Of a stretch of DNA of 64,000 nucleotides, positions 12,931-26,234 are shown piece after piece (the stretch's first letter is position 1; every line of letters begins with the position of its first letter). Made by a program: the position numbers and the translations under genes. The notes beneath the pieces were generated by a model, which worked only from the letters and a program-made list of their open reading frames with translations, did not search any database and had not been told where the DNA came from. This stretch comes from Bolinopsis microptera. Lineage: Eukaryota; Ctenophora; Tentaculata; Lobata; Bolinopsidae. The stretch covers positions 9,254,675-9,318,674 of the forward strand of contig NC_087078.1 in the NCBI RefSeq assembly GCF_026151205.1, written 5' to 3'.

Positions 12931-13479
12931 ATTTTCACTTCTCGCGGAGATCCCTCAAAGATGGCGCGTGGCAAAAAAAGGTTGTGGCGGCGAGATACAA
13001 AATTGGCCAACAAGGTCTAATTATGTTCGTTTAAAGGGTCTAAACTACCTTATTCCGTTGACGTAACCCCGTCGTGAACACCGAATCCAACGGAATGCCA
13101 CATTTTCCCCTTTTCTATTAGCTCCATTTGATGGAAGTGTAATTTGTCCAGTCTATTCTTCGTGACCTAGTGGACTGTTATCTTGAGTTGCTCACTTTTC
13201 TGTGTTCGTTAATAATTTAGTTGCAGTAGATATCGCTTATCAAATTTCAATTTTTTGACAGTCGTTCCAACAATGTTTGTTGTTTGATTAAATGGTAGAG
13301 GAGGATGACGTTCGGGTAATGAACTGGTCTGAACGTCCTTTGTGATGGTGATCTGTGGTTCAGTAAGATAGGAGTGAGAGTGGGTGATTAATATAATCTG
13401 ACATTTTGTTCTGTTCTTAGTGTCTTGGGTTCTATTACCTTGTGGTTTCGCGCCTTTGGGGCGCCGCTTGTTTCACAAG

Positions 13480-13775
13480 TGAGGCGGGCGCGCGCTACTG
13501 CAAAGCGCCGAAGGGCTCTGGATAGAGCAGCATGTGTATTGTACAGGTTGTGGGACGCGTAATAGAAGCCTGAATAAAGTTTTTTTGGTGGTGCCAGCGT
13601 TCGGTTTTCTTTTCCCTCATTTTTGCAATCAATACACTGATCTACAAGGAGAGAGGAGACACAACAGCAATCTATCTCGCTGATTGTGCTTGCTGGGCCG
13701 CGCTCAGCCTGGCATTCCGCCCGAATCTCATATCGCGCGAATCTCTATCGGCGCTACTGACATGTTATTGCGCAA
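13480..13775. repeat. Remnants of the GC-rich repeat and of MITE family 1
   Basis: At 13,488-13,530 there is GGCGCGCGCTACTGCAAAG followed by GGGCTCTGGATAGAGCA, matching the repeat seen near 5,650 and 34,135. At 13,694-13,750 there is GGGCCGCGCTCAGCCTGGCA, a diverged start of MITE family 1. Both are partial, and no target duplication is visible. Confidence 0.6.
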
Positions 13776-16615
13776 GCTATATATTGCGCGCGACTTCAGC
13801 GACTTTGAGGGTCTGGTTTGAGCAAGTGATTTGATACTTTGTAAACATGCGTGATGCGTCCTACTAATATCACTCGCCCATAAAAAATTTTAAGAAAATT
13901 TCTTGTGACAAAAAGGCCCTTTTTAGGCGTTGAATAGTGATCTAGATCGATGTATTTTTGGACGCTACGTTACCGAATCAACTCTACACTCAAACTGTCT
14001 TCGTAACTTTTTCAACCGTTACTCTTAGTTGTATCATGTGCGTGCCCACGGTCGTTTCCCTGCGATTAAAAGGTGGAGCCGCCGCACTCGTTGCGCCGGC
14101 GGGTCATACAACAGCAACGTTATAACAATTCTTGTAGCTGGTCCTGAACGACTATTCGAAAATTACCCTAACCTTTATGTGATTCCCAACCTAACCTTAC
14201 CCAATCTTTAACAAAAGCATATGCTGAATTATTGTATTTATTCATCTTTTTCACTATTGATATGGGGGGTAATTCGGAATCAGCGTTCGAAAATACATCT
14301 GAATGAAGTTGGTTTCCACTGTAGATAAGGGGGCCCTTTTAGAATCAATTCTCAGGATAAACTGTTAAAGTGTATTTAGAATGCTCGTTAGAAATCAATT
14401 TATCTTTAACCCTTCCTAATTTATTTTAAATCGAGTTAAAACAGTCACCGAGTTCATATCATTGAAGGAGTTTGTTCTGCAGTAAGTAATAACTCGTATC
14501 ATGGAAGATAAAAGAACTTTGGAGATTTCCTATTAATCTTTGCCAATACTCTTGTAGTTTATAATCTACCAGGACACGCGCTTGAGTTGGACTCGTTCGA
14601 CGGTCACCCTGTTTTAGAAACAAATCATCCTTTACGGAATATAACCATAGAAGAAACAATTTTTTTTAGAGAAACAAATTTGAATTCTTTGATCTTTATT
14701 ACAGACCCTACAACTTACACATATCTAACCATAAAGCCGCGCCGCCCTACGTTGGCTGCTGGGCCTAAACTTGGATTGGTAGTAATTTCAGTTTACAGAA
14801 GCTGAAAGGACGGCAGCTCAAATGCCCAGTGAACCATCGGAAAGATCCAAGGGGACTCGAGTGCCAATAGGCGGCTTGTTCGCGAACCATTTTCGCCCGA
14901 TTGCTGTGGCCCATATGAGCCGGGCGCCCCCCCTGTGCTAAACGGCACTTGATGGTTTTTGTTTGTTAATACTCTATTTATATTTAAGCTCGATAAATCC
15001 ATTGGTGGTTTCAGTTTTTGAATCATGTTCATCATTTATTTTTCGTTCAATTATACGTGTTTACAATTCGTCATCCCATGCATAGTCAAACATTGTTGAG
15101 AGGCATACCCAGCTTCCGCAGTTAATAATTGGAGACCGAAAATATAAATTGATCGAAATTTAGCAATTCATCGTTCATCAATATAGTCATTATTATTTTT
15201 GATTCATTTAGTACATAATCAGTTGGTTTTATTCTCTAGCAACACTACTGCACCAACAAAAGCTGGCTAGGTCCACCAGCAACAGCGCAGTCATAGGTGT
15301 GCAGCCAAAGCTAGGCCACACACCCATGGCGCGCCGGGTTTACAAACTTACTCTATATTTCAAATCGTGATATTAGGAAATTTTAATTAATTCATTTTGA
15401 TCACTCTTCAGTGCCGGTGGCAGGCGCCCCGCATAGTTGGCTTCCAAATTTACAGTTCAAGAAAGCCGAAACGGTAATCGTGTCCCGGAAGCAGAACACA
15501 TTTAGAAAATTGAAACAATTTAAATTCTAAATTAAAACTAACCACTACATCTCTCCAGTATATTAAAAATTAAAAATTAAAATTTCATGACCTTCGAGGA
15601 TCCAGACAGGCGTAAAACACTCAGAACCGGACGAAAGAGAGGACCACTGCTGAATTCGTCATATAACTGCAACATTGTTGAAAATATAACCGGATTCCTA
15701 ACAATATGATCTTGCCTCCGACGGCATGCCCTGCATGTTTCTGTGCGAGTACATTGTAATAATATGATAATTTGGCCAAAAATAGCGGCACAGCGCGCAA
15801 AATGCGCGGCGTGACCGCCCGAAATTTTTATACTTTAGACTTTTACCATTTCCATCGGCTTTAGCGCTCAGCTCATATCTTCTTGAGTAGACATCAGTAG
15901 TTTCCTGTTCTTGGACCGAAGTTCAGTTCACCACCATCATCTTCGTCGTCCTGGACTGATGCCGAGTAACACTCCTTTTTTTTTTGTGGATTTACAGGTG
16001 TCCAAGGTTTCACAATGGCCAAAGTCCCTCTACATACCTCCAGACGGAGAACTGATTGTTCGAGATACTTGCAGGTGTGTTACAAGGGTGATACCTTAGC
16101 ACTTACCCTACTTTGCAATAGTCATCCGACTACTGTATGAGGCAAGCCATAGGCGGATGATGAGGAAGCGACTTGTACTCACCCCTCGACCTGCCTAGAA
16201 TAAAGCAGAAGAGTGGGGTCCAGATCATCACCGATGTGGACTTTGCAGTTGTATAGCACTTATATCTGAGGTCCCCTCTGGCTACAGCCGCTAACGCAGT
16301 TTCCTGCTCATGAGTAGAACTCGGCTGCAGCAAGCGGGGGAACTACAACATAAACGAAGGCATGACCCAAGGTCATGACACTGGAATGGAGGATCGATCT
16401 AGCGACCTACAAAGTCGATCGGGGAAGCATAGATAACTTGAGAAGTGAGCTAGTGAAGCGGATCGCACCTACGCTCTACCAGCCCCACCCCGCACGCCCC
16501 ACCTGGATTGAAGAGCACAGCTAGGGAGATCAAGGGTTAGAAAAGGAAAAGCGTGGGGTGCCTACATAGATGAATGGAATATCTGAATCCAAACTCTCAA
16601 GAGCCTCAAGATTAG
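13776..16615. other. Intergenic, nothing supported
   Basis: Short open frames on both strands (14,029-14,211, 14,587-14,805, 15,911-16,099) carry no recognisable motif or splice context. No RNA gene or clear tandem repeat was seen. Confidence 0.35.
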
Positions 16616-17080
16616 ATTTGTTCATTGCGGCTTTGTGATTCTAGTTATGCTCTACGGAATCTAGACCTGGACACTGACAAAGGTCACGAGAAAAAGTTTG
16701 GACGGGACATACACAAAGTTGTTGCGTATGGTGCTGGGTATCTCATGAAGGACAAGAGTCGCAATATAACTTTGGTAATGGTAGCCTCCCAGGCTTCTCA
16801 AACAAGTACGAAGAGGAGATTAAAATGGCGGGGTCACATGCATCCGACATCCTGCGCTACTTGCATTGATTTAGTCTATGGGTAACCTAGCGCCACGGTA
16901 GAGCACAGCAAGGCCAGACCAAGAAATGCTACTTGTACAGTTACTGAAGGACGTTGGACAAACTCTAAAGAGGAAAGCGCACCCTGATGCGGGGAACGGG
17001 AATATATGGAGGGGTTTACTGGTCTAGATCGGACATTAGCTCGAACTAGTATTAGTTCACAAGGTACGTAGATGTATATC
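16616..17080 (+). pseudogene. Decayed LINE reverse-transcriptase C-terminus
   Basis: In shifting plus-strand frames one can read VMLYG followed by TWTLTK, then RRLKWRGHMHP, then GRARQGRPRN. This is the motif order found after the RT domain of RTE/CR1-type LINE proteins (LLYGSEVW, then RLRWFGHV, then a GRPRK stretch). The intact LINE at 52.6-55.7 kb has the same order. Many stops and shifts show it is an old relic. Confidence 0.45.
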
Positions 17081-17685
17081 ACATACTTTGCAACATTTAG
17101 TTAGGGATGATACCAATAGATTAATACAGGTCGTTGGAACGACCAAAACCATACATAAGAACATACTTGCATTCCATGACAAAGCACGTTGCTTACAAGT
17201 ACACACGAACTCATTTAGCTACTTATTATATGGAACTGAGTACATTCCCACGCCACAGAGTACCCCCTCCCACGCACTCCTCTCCCGCAGGTGCCAATAT
17301 TCTAACCATAGATCATCTCGGGAAGTTTTATTTTTGTAATATGTCATGCACACACAACACGACAGATAACATATCACCTCGAGTTCCTCGATAAAATGCA
17401 CGGAATAATTTAGATAGAAGATAGGAGATGATGAGAGAAGTGACTACTTTTACCAACTGACTTCTGGGGAAATGAATTCCCAGAGAATAGCAAAGAAGAT
17501 CTATACTATAGATATATAAAGCGCGGCAAGTATCTGTGCTATCTCACTCCCTTCCCTGTATGAGTTCCACCCTATGTACCAACATACTTCAACGTACTCC
17601 AATACAAACCATATGAGATATAAGATAATATCCCTAAGGGTGAAGCGCCCCCTGTTGCCCTACTCTCAACAGCTCCTCGCACCTC
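17081..17685. other. Unassigned spacer
   Basis: No gene or transposon end is recognised. Small overlapping frames near 17,100-17,400 lack protein-like composition. Confidence 0.3.
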
Positions 17686-17689
17686 GCAT

Positions 17690-17785
17690 ACACTAGAGAG
17701 AGAAAAGTGTGTCTTTACTGTGAATTTTAGCATGTAGATGCCCTCTCTCTCAATTATCAATCTCTCTCTCTCTCCTATCTGTAGT
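17690..17785. repeat. CT-rich low-complexity tract
   Basis: Short CT/GA repeats occur here (TCTCTCTCTCTC at about 17,759-17,774), and a (GT) run follows further on at about 18,220-18,234. No gene is associated with them. Confidence 0.7.
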
Positions 17786-18239
17786 AGATATGATGAGATA
17801 TAGAGCAATATAGCAAGAAGGGGGATTATGCTATCATCATCTTGTGGTCCCTCATTGAGAGAGAATTGTAGTCAGAGCATAGCAGCTGGCGCAAGTAAAG
17901 ATGGTTACTATATGAGAACCGCAGATAGTCATTCCTCGACGGTAGGCCGTGTGGAGAGATGTGTTCCTGCGAGGGTGCATCCAAGGCAAGCTGTGTGTGA
18001 GGCTTGATTAGATTTTAGTGCTATGTGTGTGTTTATGGAACCCCCATTGTGAATGTGGTTGTCGTGTGTGTTTTCTAGATGAGAAAAAGGAGATTGTGTG
18101 TGTAAGTAATTAATATTGCTCTAGTCTAATGTTATTTTGGTGAGTCTGCACCGATAAGGTTAAATGTTTAACCTCGCTCGCTCTCCACACTCGCTAAAGA
18201 GATAGCTGTGTGTGGTGACTGTGTGTGTGTGTGTACAGT

Positions 18240-20699
18240 AAAGATCGTGCACTCGCCTTGGACTGGGAATAAAACGGAGTTTATAGCTACAGTTAAATAC
18301 TGACTAAAATAAGGCAGTAAAACACCGTTAAATCAAGAAGATAGCAAGAAAGGTAAGCAGGTTTTCTAACAAAACATATGAAAAATAGATGATGACCACA
18401 AGAAATCTTATGTATGAGACTCCAAATATATATAACTCCAAATATACAAACAATCTGAATACTTCAATATCAATACAAAATAATTAAAAAAGCTTTACTG
18501 CAGACAGTACGTGATGTTACAGAAAAAATCACCATTACAGTCATGTCATATTAACTGGGGCAACATACAAAGTTAGAGAGGTGAAATAAACAGAAGTGGA
18601 AGAAGATGCTAAAAATTACTTGAGACAATAGCTAACCAAGATAATAAGGCAGGCTTTCTTCCTGGGTGCCACCCAAAATTTTGGTTGTCCCGGGATAGTG
18701 CTCCTTATTTCTGACCGACACTAAATTTTGTTGCAGGACACAGTGATACACGGAAAGAATATTATCTCGAATGTTCCCCGGAAAATCCTGAAAAATTAGT
18801 GTAGCTAAAATAATTAATTCTAAAAGCGTTATATAAGTGACCTGCTATAGGATGAGATTTTAAAATTTGCTGATAATGTATTTTTACTCAGTACATATCA
18901 AAGGACTTTTAAATACAGATAGCTTTAGTGTTCCCTTAAAGTCATTGTTGGTTTAACTGTTCTGATTTTTGAGGAAGGTTGTTTCCTTTATCTTGGAGCT
19001 GATGAAGAGAAGGCTCTTGGTGGACTGGTTTATAGGGCATGAGAGACACATTCTCTGCACACACTGGGATTGTACTTGACAAGTTTGACAAGGTGTGAAG
19101 ACGCGTGCTGCCATCCGCGAGTGCAGTTTGAAAGTTAGCTGTTTATTTTAATTCAATACGTTCTTGTACATTGAGCAATGAAGTTATTTTATGTAGGGCT
19201 CAACTTCTTCTCTCCTCTTTTGACCTTTAACTAAGCAGGACATGCTATGTTTTGCAGGAGATTGTAGCTGTTTCAAAACAGAATGATTAGTACACTTAGT
19301 AAAGTTGCATGGCAGTAGTCAAGCGAACTAATAACTAGGGGAGATTGTACGATGATTGTCTTTTTGATCTTCAGAGAGGAATGGTTTCATCTTTGCTATT
19401 ATTCCGCATCTTGTGCAGTTTGCAGCTTTCAGCTTCTTGATCTGCGGATTTTAGAGTCAGAGAGGATCCAATGTAAAGCCTTGGTTTTTGTTTATTGATT
19501 GGGGGATCTGGTCCGTAGTACCAGCCATTGTTTACCAAAAGTTTATAATATAATTGAAATAAGTTAATTATTATCCCCGAGGGGCACGCAGAAAATAATT
19601 GTGATGTATCTATTAAAACTATTCGATATTAAATATTTTATGTGTCGAGTCGAGGGCCCTGAATCTGCAAACTATTTGATATTGGTAACTTTAAGATGCT
19701 GCCTCACCGCAATTAGTGTTGATATCAGTTCGATATGCGCTATGTGAGTGAAATAAGGAAGGTGCTGTTAGAATGGCAGGTGGTTTTGAAATGTTGTCCT
19801 GATCGATTGTTTAATTGAGCTGTTTGAGTTTGGTTTTGAGTGATTATGACTAGTTCTTTGTTGATTTACGTTAAACCAGGTGGATGATGGAGGTAAAAAT
19901 TGTGGCCATTCGTCGTTGCAGCCAGCACTTTGCAAGTCTAGTAGTACTTTTTTTGACGAATTCTTTATATAAGTTGATAGAAAATATACTGGTATGGGCA
20001 TGTAATGCGAGTGTTAGTGCTCTTAAGTAGCGAGCATTGGGCCTTTATTAAAAGATGCTTGATCTCAGGTCAGTCTTGTGAGTAAATTGATACTGTCTAA
20101 GTTTTGTCGTGTGTCGTCCTTGATTGGGTGTGCTTAGGAGAAGTGGGAGGAAAGTTCTGAAATCGATTTAGGTAACAAACTAGGACATATTTCGAACTTG
20201 TGCAGTAAAATAAGTGCGTACGTTTTACGATAACCCCTTTGAATACCGGTTAAGACCTCGTGTTCTTTAAATGCTAGTTTTTGTTGTGGCTCTGGCAAGG
20301 TTTTCCGTCTTGTAGTAGTAGTTCACAATTTCCTGGCCATGAACTGCCCTCATACCTTGTTTTTGTTAGCCAAAAAAGAGATTCTATAAGAGTTTTGAAG
20401 CAAAATCCCCAGACAAGTGAGCATAAGTATTCTATGGATGAACAAAACTTTGGAAAATCTGTAACGGGCCCTTCATTGGCAATATATGTTTTATCCTATG
20501 TACATCCTTATGTACATCACCCAATAAATCTTGACATCTTGCTCCTCAGTCTTTTATGTGGCTACTCCAGTTAAGCTTATCATCTACAATTACCACAAGA
20601 AACCGGGCTTCAGTTTAACGTTCTAAAACTTTTTTTCATTTTTAACTATAATCAAAGATGTGTTCTATGCGCTTTACTCCGGAAAATCATTACACTTAA
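18240..20699. other. Unassigned spacer before the G-free tract
   Basis: Ordinary base composition, with G present on both strands. A 97-codon plus frame at 20,281-20,574 and a 77-codon minus frame at 19,768-20,001 have no recognisable motif. G becomes rarer only after about 20,700. Confidence 0.35.
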
Positions 20700-20759
20700 A
20701 ATATTATTAGCTAACCTATTCACAAAACCCACTATCAACTTAAACGAAAATTTTGTTAT

Positions 20760-23033
20760 ACACGCCAAATAATATTCATGTCACTTACAAAAACACAAAT
20801 CATAATCAACCATAACATCCAAAACCCACAATAAATCACACCCTTTCTCATAATATACACATATCCCTACCTTTCACTAATAAATAATACCCCCCATCAC
20901 ACTTAATATATTCTCCATAAACCAATAAACCATCCAAATTCAAACACAAACTTACATCACCCCCCAAATCTCCCAATTCACTACTATATACCAAACCAAA
21001 CTCTATAATACTCCATATTACTATCAAACATACCACACCACCTATCTACTATCCAAATTAAAAATACTCTCTATAACCCATACAAATTCAACCTCCTCTC
21101 CATAACTTCAAATCTTCCACATCAAAATCCACCCTCCACAAAAATCATCTCCCAAACCTCCCTACTTAATCACATAAAAAACTAATCAAAAATCTCTTCC
21201 CACTCTCTCTCATTTAACACCAACCTACCTAAATCTAAAAACTTCATTTCTAACAAATTCCAAACCTTTCCATATTCCACATATACAACCTTCAACTATC
21301 ACCAAAATACCACACTCCTCCCACATCATTCCTTTACAAAACTATTAACCAAAAATATACAACCTCCCCCACTCTCTCAATCTCACACCACCCCCATATA
21401 TATAAACCAAATCCAAACCCCCCTCATAAACTTCTATTCTCACTCATCAATCTCCCTCATATTTCTCACAACCATTCCCTTTACCCTTAATCTTTCAACA
21501 ATCTAAAATCATAATACTCCATAACTCTCCCAATACCACCAAAACTCCATACAAACTCCAACCCCATTCTATCCAAACCTAAACATCCCCACAAAAAATA
21601 AACCCTAACCTAATCAAAAATCCCAATAAAAAATCTCAATTAAAAAATCCAATAAAAAACACTACATAATAAATTCATAATCCATAAAAAACCTACCCTA
21701 ACAATCCAAAATAACACTTAACACAACAACAGATACTTAACCCTACCAAACAATAACCAAAAATAAATTCCATCCCCAACAACCCTCCTTTACACACCTT
21801 AAAATACAACTCCTCACAAAACCCTTTCCAACATCAATCAAAAACTATTCACTTCCTCTAACACTATTAATTATAACACACATTCCCTTAAAATACAATC
21901 ATCCCACTTATACCATACAACCACAATACCCTTAACACTCATCTAACCAACCCCTCTAAATAATTTAAAAAAACAAACATCCCCTATAAACACACCTAAT
22001 TAATATATAACTATTTTTTTACTATCTCATAATAATCCTCCTCTAACCAATATACCCCTATTACTCACTCTCATCATCACCCACCTAACCCTAACTAACC
22101 TATACAAACACACAAATATACTCCATCACCAACTTACTACATCATTATCCATATATTATCCCCCTAACCCCCACCCCCACCAATTCCTTCTTACCACATC
22201 TTAAATACCTCCACACTAAATTCCAAAACAAACATCACCAATAATCTTACCCCCCCCCCAATCACATAATCTCTCCATAATACCCCCATACTCCAAACCC
22301 TCCAAACTCTAAATCTACAAACTCATTTTCATACCACTATACACCCACAAAATAATTAAATATCAAATCCAACATCCCAACCACAATCCACTTCATATAC
22401 AACTTAATTATTAATCCAACTCAAAACACACAAAATTTACCCCCCTAACAACATACCAACCCCTTCCAAAAATCAAATTCCTTAACATCCCCCACTTCAT
22501 ATCCCCAATCAAAACATACTCTCAATAAATTACAACACACCAACCCAATTAAATAAACCTCCCCCCTAACAACTACACCATTCTCAAAAACTTCATAACA
22601 TATCATAAAAACCCACCATACATCCCAACTTCCCCCCCAAACATAACCACTCTTTCTTCCAAAACCATAACCTATTATAATACAACCCCAATTTAAAACA
22701 ACTATCAATAAACATACAATTTCCCAACACTTAAACCCATAACACACATCTAACCCCTCACCCCCCAACCCCATATATCTTAGACATCAATCAATATTAT
22801 ATATAACCTTCTTCACCTAACAAAACCCCCTCACACCTAATACATAAAAACCTTTTAATCACTTTCCTCACAGCACAATAATCATCCTACCTTTAAACAC
22901 ACACACTAATTTCTTCCATACACCACTTACCATTTAACAAAACCACATTATAAAAATCTAGAAATCAACAAACCCCCTTAACATTTCAATCACTATTTTT
23001 TAAAAAAATTCATTTTCACACTTTTTAATAATT
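20760..23033. other. G-free tract (plus strand uses only A, C and T)
   Basis: Over about 2.25 kb I count only a handful of G on the plus strand (near 21,732, 22,772, 22,873 and 22,961). The two stretches 20,785-21,731 and 21,733-22,771 read as G-free. C is high (roughly a third in lines sampled, against about a fifth around it). The right edge is sharp: normal sequence resumes at about 23,034. The left edge fades over about 80 bp. No tandem period or gene is visible. Open frames on the minus strand, such as the 109 codons at 22,774-22,445 rich in G, V, W and C, reflect the missing base, although their length is more than I would expect by chance. Nothing in the flanks shares this composition. 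Confidence 0.95.
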
Positions 23034-24233
23034 CGAGTGGACATGAGGCATGATTGTTATGAATATTCTTAACGCAATCATAGCAGAACCATGGTAACCA
23101 GAAATATAATGTGCCGGGGCATAGTATATTGATCGTTTCCTGGATATATAATGTTTTACGTTCCGCACTAGGTCACAAATTAGGTCAGTGTGAACTTTAA
23201 GGGTAGATATATCAATTGTCGCAATTGGGCTGGTGAGCCGAGTTGGCCTATGATTACTTCGCGCCACTTTCAGTGACAGAAAAAAGTAAGAGTTGACAAA
23301 CAGATACATAATGTAATAAAAACGTGAATAAAGAAAAATTTGATCTTAATATATAATCTGATGGGTGTAGACAGTAGGCTGGTAGTATCGTTTGCAAGAC
23401 CTTTCAGTTCTGTGTGCAAGACAGATCGTGACGGATGTGCATTTTTACTACTTAAAAAAACTAAGATTATTGTCTGCTCAATATCAATGCTCAGCAACTA
23501 GTTACTCTTAAAGAATTTGATATTACATAACAGAAAAGATTGATTAAGGCGAGGGGCGCCCGGACTGTGGATCCAGTCATAGTCCTGTCAGAAGTCGGTA
23601 GTTGGGTAGATTGCGATGTGATTTGTCGGTTTTGTTCATGTGTATAATTGTGTACAATGTGATAAGATGTAATAATATACAGTAGGCCTGTATTTTGTTG
23701 TATGAATGGATTTCGATTTTAAGTGTTTTATTTTTAATTTCATTATAGTGAGACAGTACACATAGTGGTGATTGAAACATGAACTTCAAACAAGGAATAC
23801 AAATCAAGTCAGACAAAGCCTCCTGGCGTTTCTGCCATCTGCAAATGGTATATAGATTAACATCAGTCCTCTTTTAGTTTTTCTTTCTAGTTCTTCACTG
23901 TTATCCGGCTTTATTAGGCGATCTTCACGGATACCAGAAATGTAGCAGGAGTACTTATCGTTAGCGTTTGGAGCTGTTTGAAAATGTTCTTCCTGTAGAT
24001 CTTTATAAATCTTCTTTTTTCTGTGTAAAATGGCCATATGTGAATGATGGATTAAATGAGATGGTTGGGATATGAGGATAGATATGCAATCTCAACTAAC
24101 TTAAAAGCAGTGTAATGAACAAACAAACAATCTAACCAGTCACAAAAAGTTTGGCAGGCTAAAGCTTTGCCTCATAATGGAGGCTTCAGAGGGAGGTGAA
24201 CAGGTTGGTTCAATGACTAATATATATCCCTTT

Positions 24234-24268
<35 letters not shown>

Positions 24269-24374
24269 CAGTTATCCTTAATACACAGTCAGGTTACTGA
24301 CGGGACTTCGGATTTTTATATTTCATTTTACAACAACCAGGGGAACCAGGCTATTGGCCGGACTGCGGTCTTTA

Positions 24375-24420
<46 letters not shown>

Positions 24421-24855
24421 AATTTAGGTAAACATTTTAATAATCATAAGCAAAATACTAGTCAATAACTTAGTTTGAACTTTAACAATCTGAAAATAAC
24501 TTGCACTGATTTTAAAAACTTAATCTGCCAAAGTAAAAATAAAGATCTGACTCAAAACAAAAATGACATTTAAAAAAGTATGAAAAAGCTTAAAAATATA
24601 AACGTTAAATCCTTAAATAAAAAATAAATTCGATGTTTCACTCTTAAAAATACTAGTCCCCCTCTCAAAACACATACGCAGACTTTGAGAACTAGGAACT
24701 TCTTAGTCAAAACAATCAGCAGGCATCGTCCTTGAGGGCATAAGTTAACAGTTATTTCACTCCTTATCAACCATTTCCTTTAAGTGATGCCATAGTAACA
24801 TCAGTCTTTTTTTTCCAATGGGTCCTTTGTCTTCTACACAAGCTCTAGAAGTCCT
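23034..24855. other. Spacer with two long poly-T runs
   Basis: Ordinary composition returns. Poly-T runs of about 34 and 38 bases lie at 24,235-24,268 and 24,379-24,416, about 110 bp apart. Read on the minus strand they could be poly-A tails of retroposed sequences, but I see no coding match beside them. Short minus-strand frames here are unrecognised. Confidence 0.4.
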
Positions 24856-25104
24856 TCATCGGGCATATAAGGAACAGAGGAAGAGTTTTAGATCCTTGCT
24901 GCACTCAGTGTCAATGAATCTTTGCAGTAACTGAAGATCGTTAGCAGCAGCTTCCTGGGTGTTTTGACCTATTTCGTTGGGAAACCGGACAGTTGAATAA
25001 CCAAACTCAGCACATGTTCCAATTGTAAGGGGTTCACATCTTGCATCATCTTGAGCTCCAACAAAACCCAAGCACATACAGAGCAGGAAGGCGAGATACA
25101 ACAT
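24856..25104 (-). CDS. Secreted frizzled-type cysteine-rich domain, N-terminal half, truncated
   Basis: ATG at 25104 begins a clear signal peptide (MLYLAFLLCMCLGFVGA). It is followed by a frizzled-domain pattern: CEPLTIGTC, then FPNEIGQNTQEAA, then CSKDLKLFLCSLYA. In frizzled, sFRP and related proteins FLCS.YAP is followed by about 50 more residues with further cysteines, which bind Wnt. Here a TGA comes two residues after YA, so the domain ends at about half length. No GT donor is evident before the stop. A TTAG acceptor about ten bases before the ATG suggests a spliced 5' UTR or a trans-splice site. It could be a true truncated decoy, a first exon with a missed donor, or a pseudogene. Confidence 0.7.
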   Translation of the reverse strand: MLYLAFLLCMCLGFVGAQDDARCEPLTIGTCAEFGYSTVRFPNEIGQNTQEAAANDLQLLQRFIDTECSKDLKLFLCSLYAR

Positions 25105-25821
25105 TTTAGCTTTCTAAGGAAAAAGTTAATCAGTATTCAGAGGGTGAAATTGGATAAAACTTAATTTACATATTGTAGAGAATGTGACAATAGATATTTA
25201 TGTTCTACTTATTTCCTGGAACAGAATGATAAGATGTAATGTAATGTCCTGCCTGTGAAAATTTTATGGTCCAAATGCTTCTCCACCAAGACATGGTTGG
25301 TATACATATGGGACCAATCATCATTAGCTTTCATACAAGAGGTACCAGTGACTATTATAACTTCGAATGTAATTGTGAAAGCATGTATTGTAGTGGAAGA
25401 AAATTGTCATGATATGCTACAATACAATGTGAAAGGACACTTCACTGGAGCCAAACAGATCTATTGGTCTGTGGGCTAAATCCACTTTAACTGGGTGGGT
25501 AGGAAGATGTGATGCAGTGGTAACGTCCCAACCAGCTTACAAGTAAACAAAATGCATGAAATAATCTGCAGTCAAAAACAATTTCAATTTGAAGTCATTT
25601 ATAACAATCAAAATTAGGGTATTTAAACAGTTCAATGCAATATTTAAAGGAACTTTAAGAAGTGTAGATATAGTTTGAACGGGCAAAGGGGTGTGTGTGC
25701 TGTTACTCATACCAAACGGCAACTGAGTAAATATTGAATGTCCATAGACACTGGTCTAGATACGACAGAGTTGCGATTAAGATAGTGTTACACGGAATAG
25801 AACTAGCAGAGTGGGGCGTTT
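25105..25821. other. Upstream of the frizzled-domain frame, nothing supported
   Basis: No further gene or repeat recognised. A 74-codon plus frame at 25,255-25,479 has no motif. Confidence 0.3.
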
Positions 25822-26131
25822 TTTGACGATTTTTCAAGGTCCAAGATTTTCAAAATCGAATAAAAAATTGTATTAGACCTATTTCAAAATTCTGGCCCGA
25901 CATTTTCTTTTAAATGGTCCTTAGAAACATATCCTGAAAGTTTCAGGGTGATCGCTCAAAAAATGTTGGAGAAGTGCAGACCTTTGACTGGCGATAACTT
26001 TGGCTAGGAACAATATTTTTATATAAGACCAAAAGCAGCTAATACATATACTCCCCTCCCCTATCAGAAACAACTATAAAATCAATTTCGAGATAATTTT
26101 GATGGAGACCCGACCCCCTCTGGCCCCCTTA
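25822..26131. repeat. Left arm of inverted repeat pair around the retroelement nest
   Basis: This segment matches the reverse complement of 32,283-32,458. Shared phrases include CAAGGTCCAAGATTTTC, GGCTAGGAACAATATTTTT, ATACTCCCCTCCCC (approximate) and GGCCCCCTTAA. The left arm carries about 135 bp missing from the right arm. The two arms bracket the LTR retrotransposon and other insertions. They may be the ends of one older fold-back element or two opposed copies of a dispersed repeat. Confidence 0.65.
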
Positions 26132-26234
26132 ATAGAGTGACAGCCTACTATAAATCTAAAATTTTATTTAAATGAATCTTGTAATGGACCTAATTCGCTT
26201 AAGTTTTCTTCTACAATATTTAACAAAACAATAA

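Noticed and set aside
22445-22774. 109-codon minus-strand frame as a gene
   Set aside because: It lies wholly in the G-free tract, and its amino-acid make-up follows from the absence of C on that strand. Kept only as a clue about the origin of the tract.
24235-24416. Poly-T runs as tails of processed pseudogenes
   Set aside because: No recognisable coding or SINE sequence adjoins them, and no target duplication was seen.
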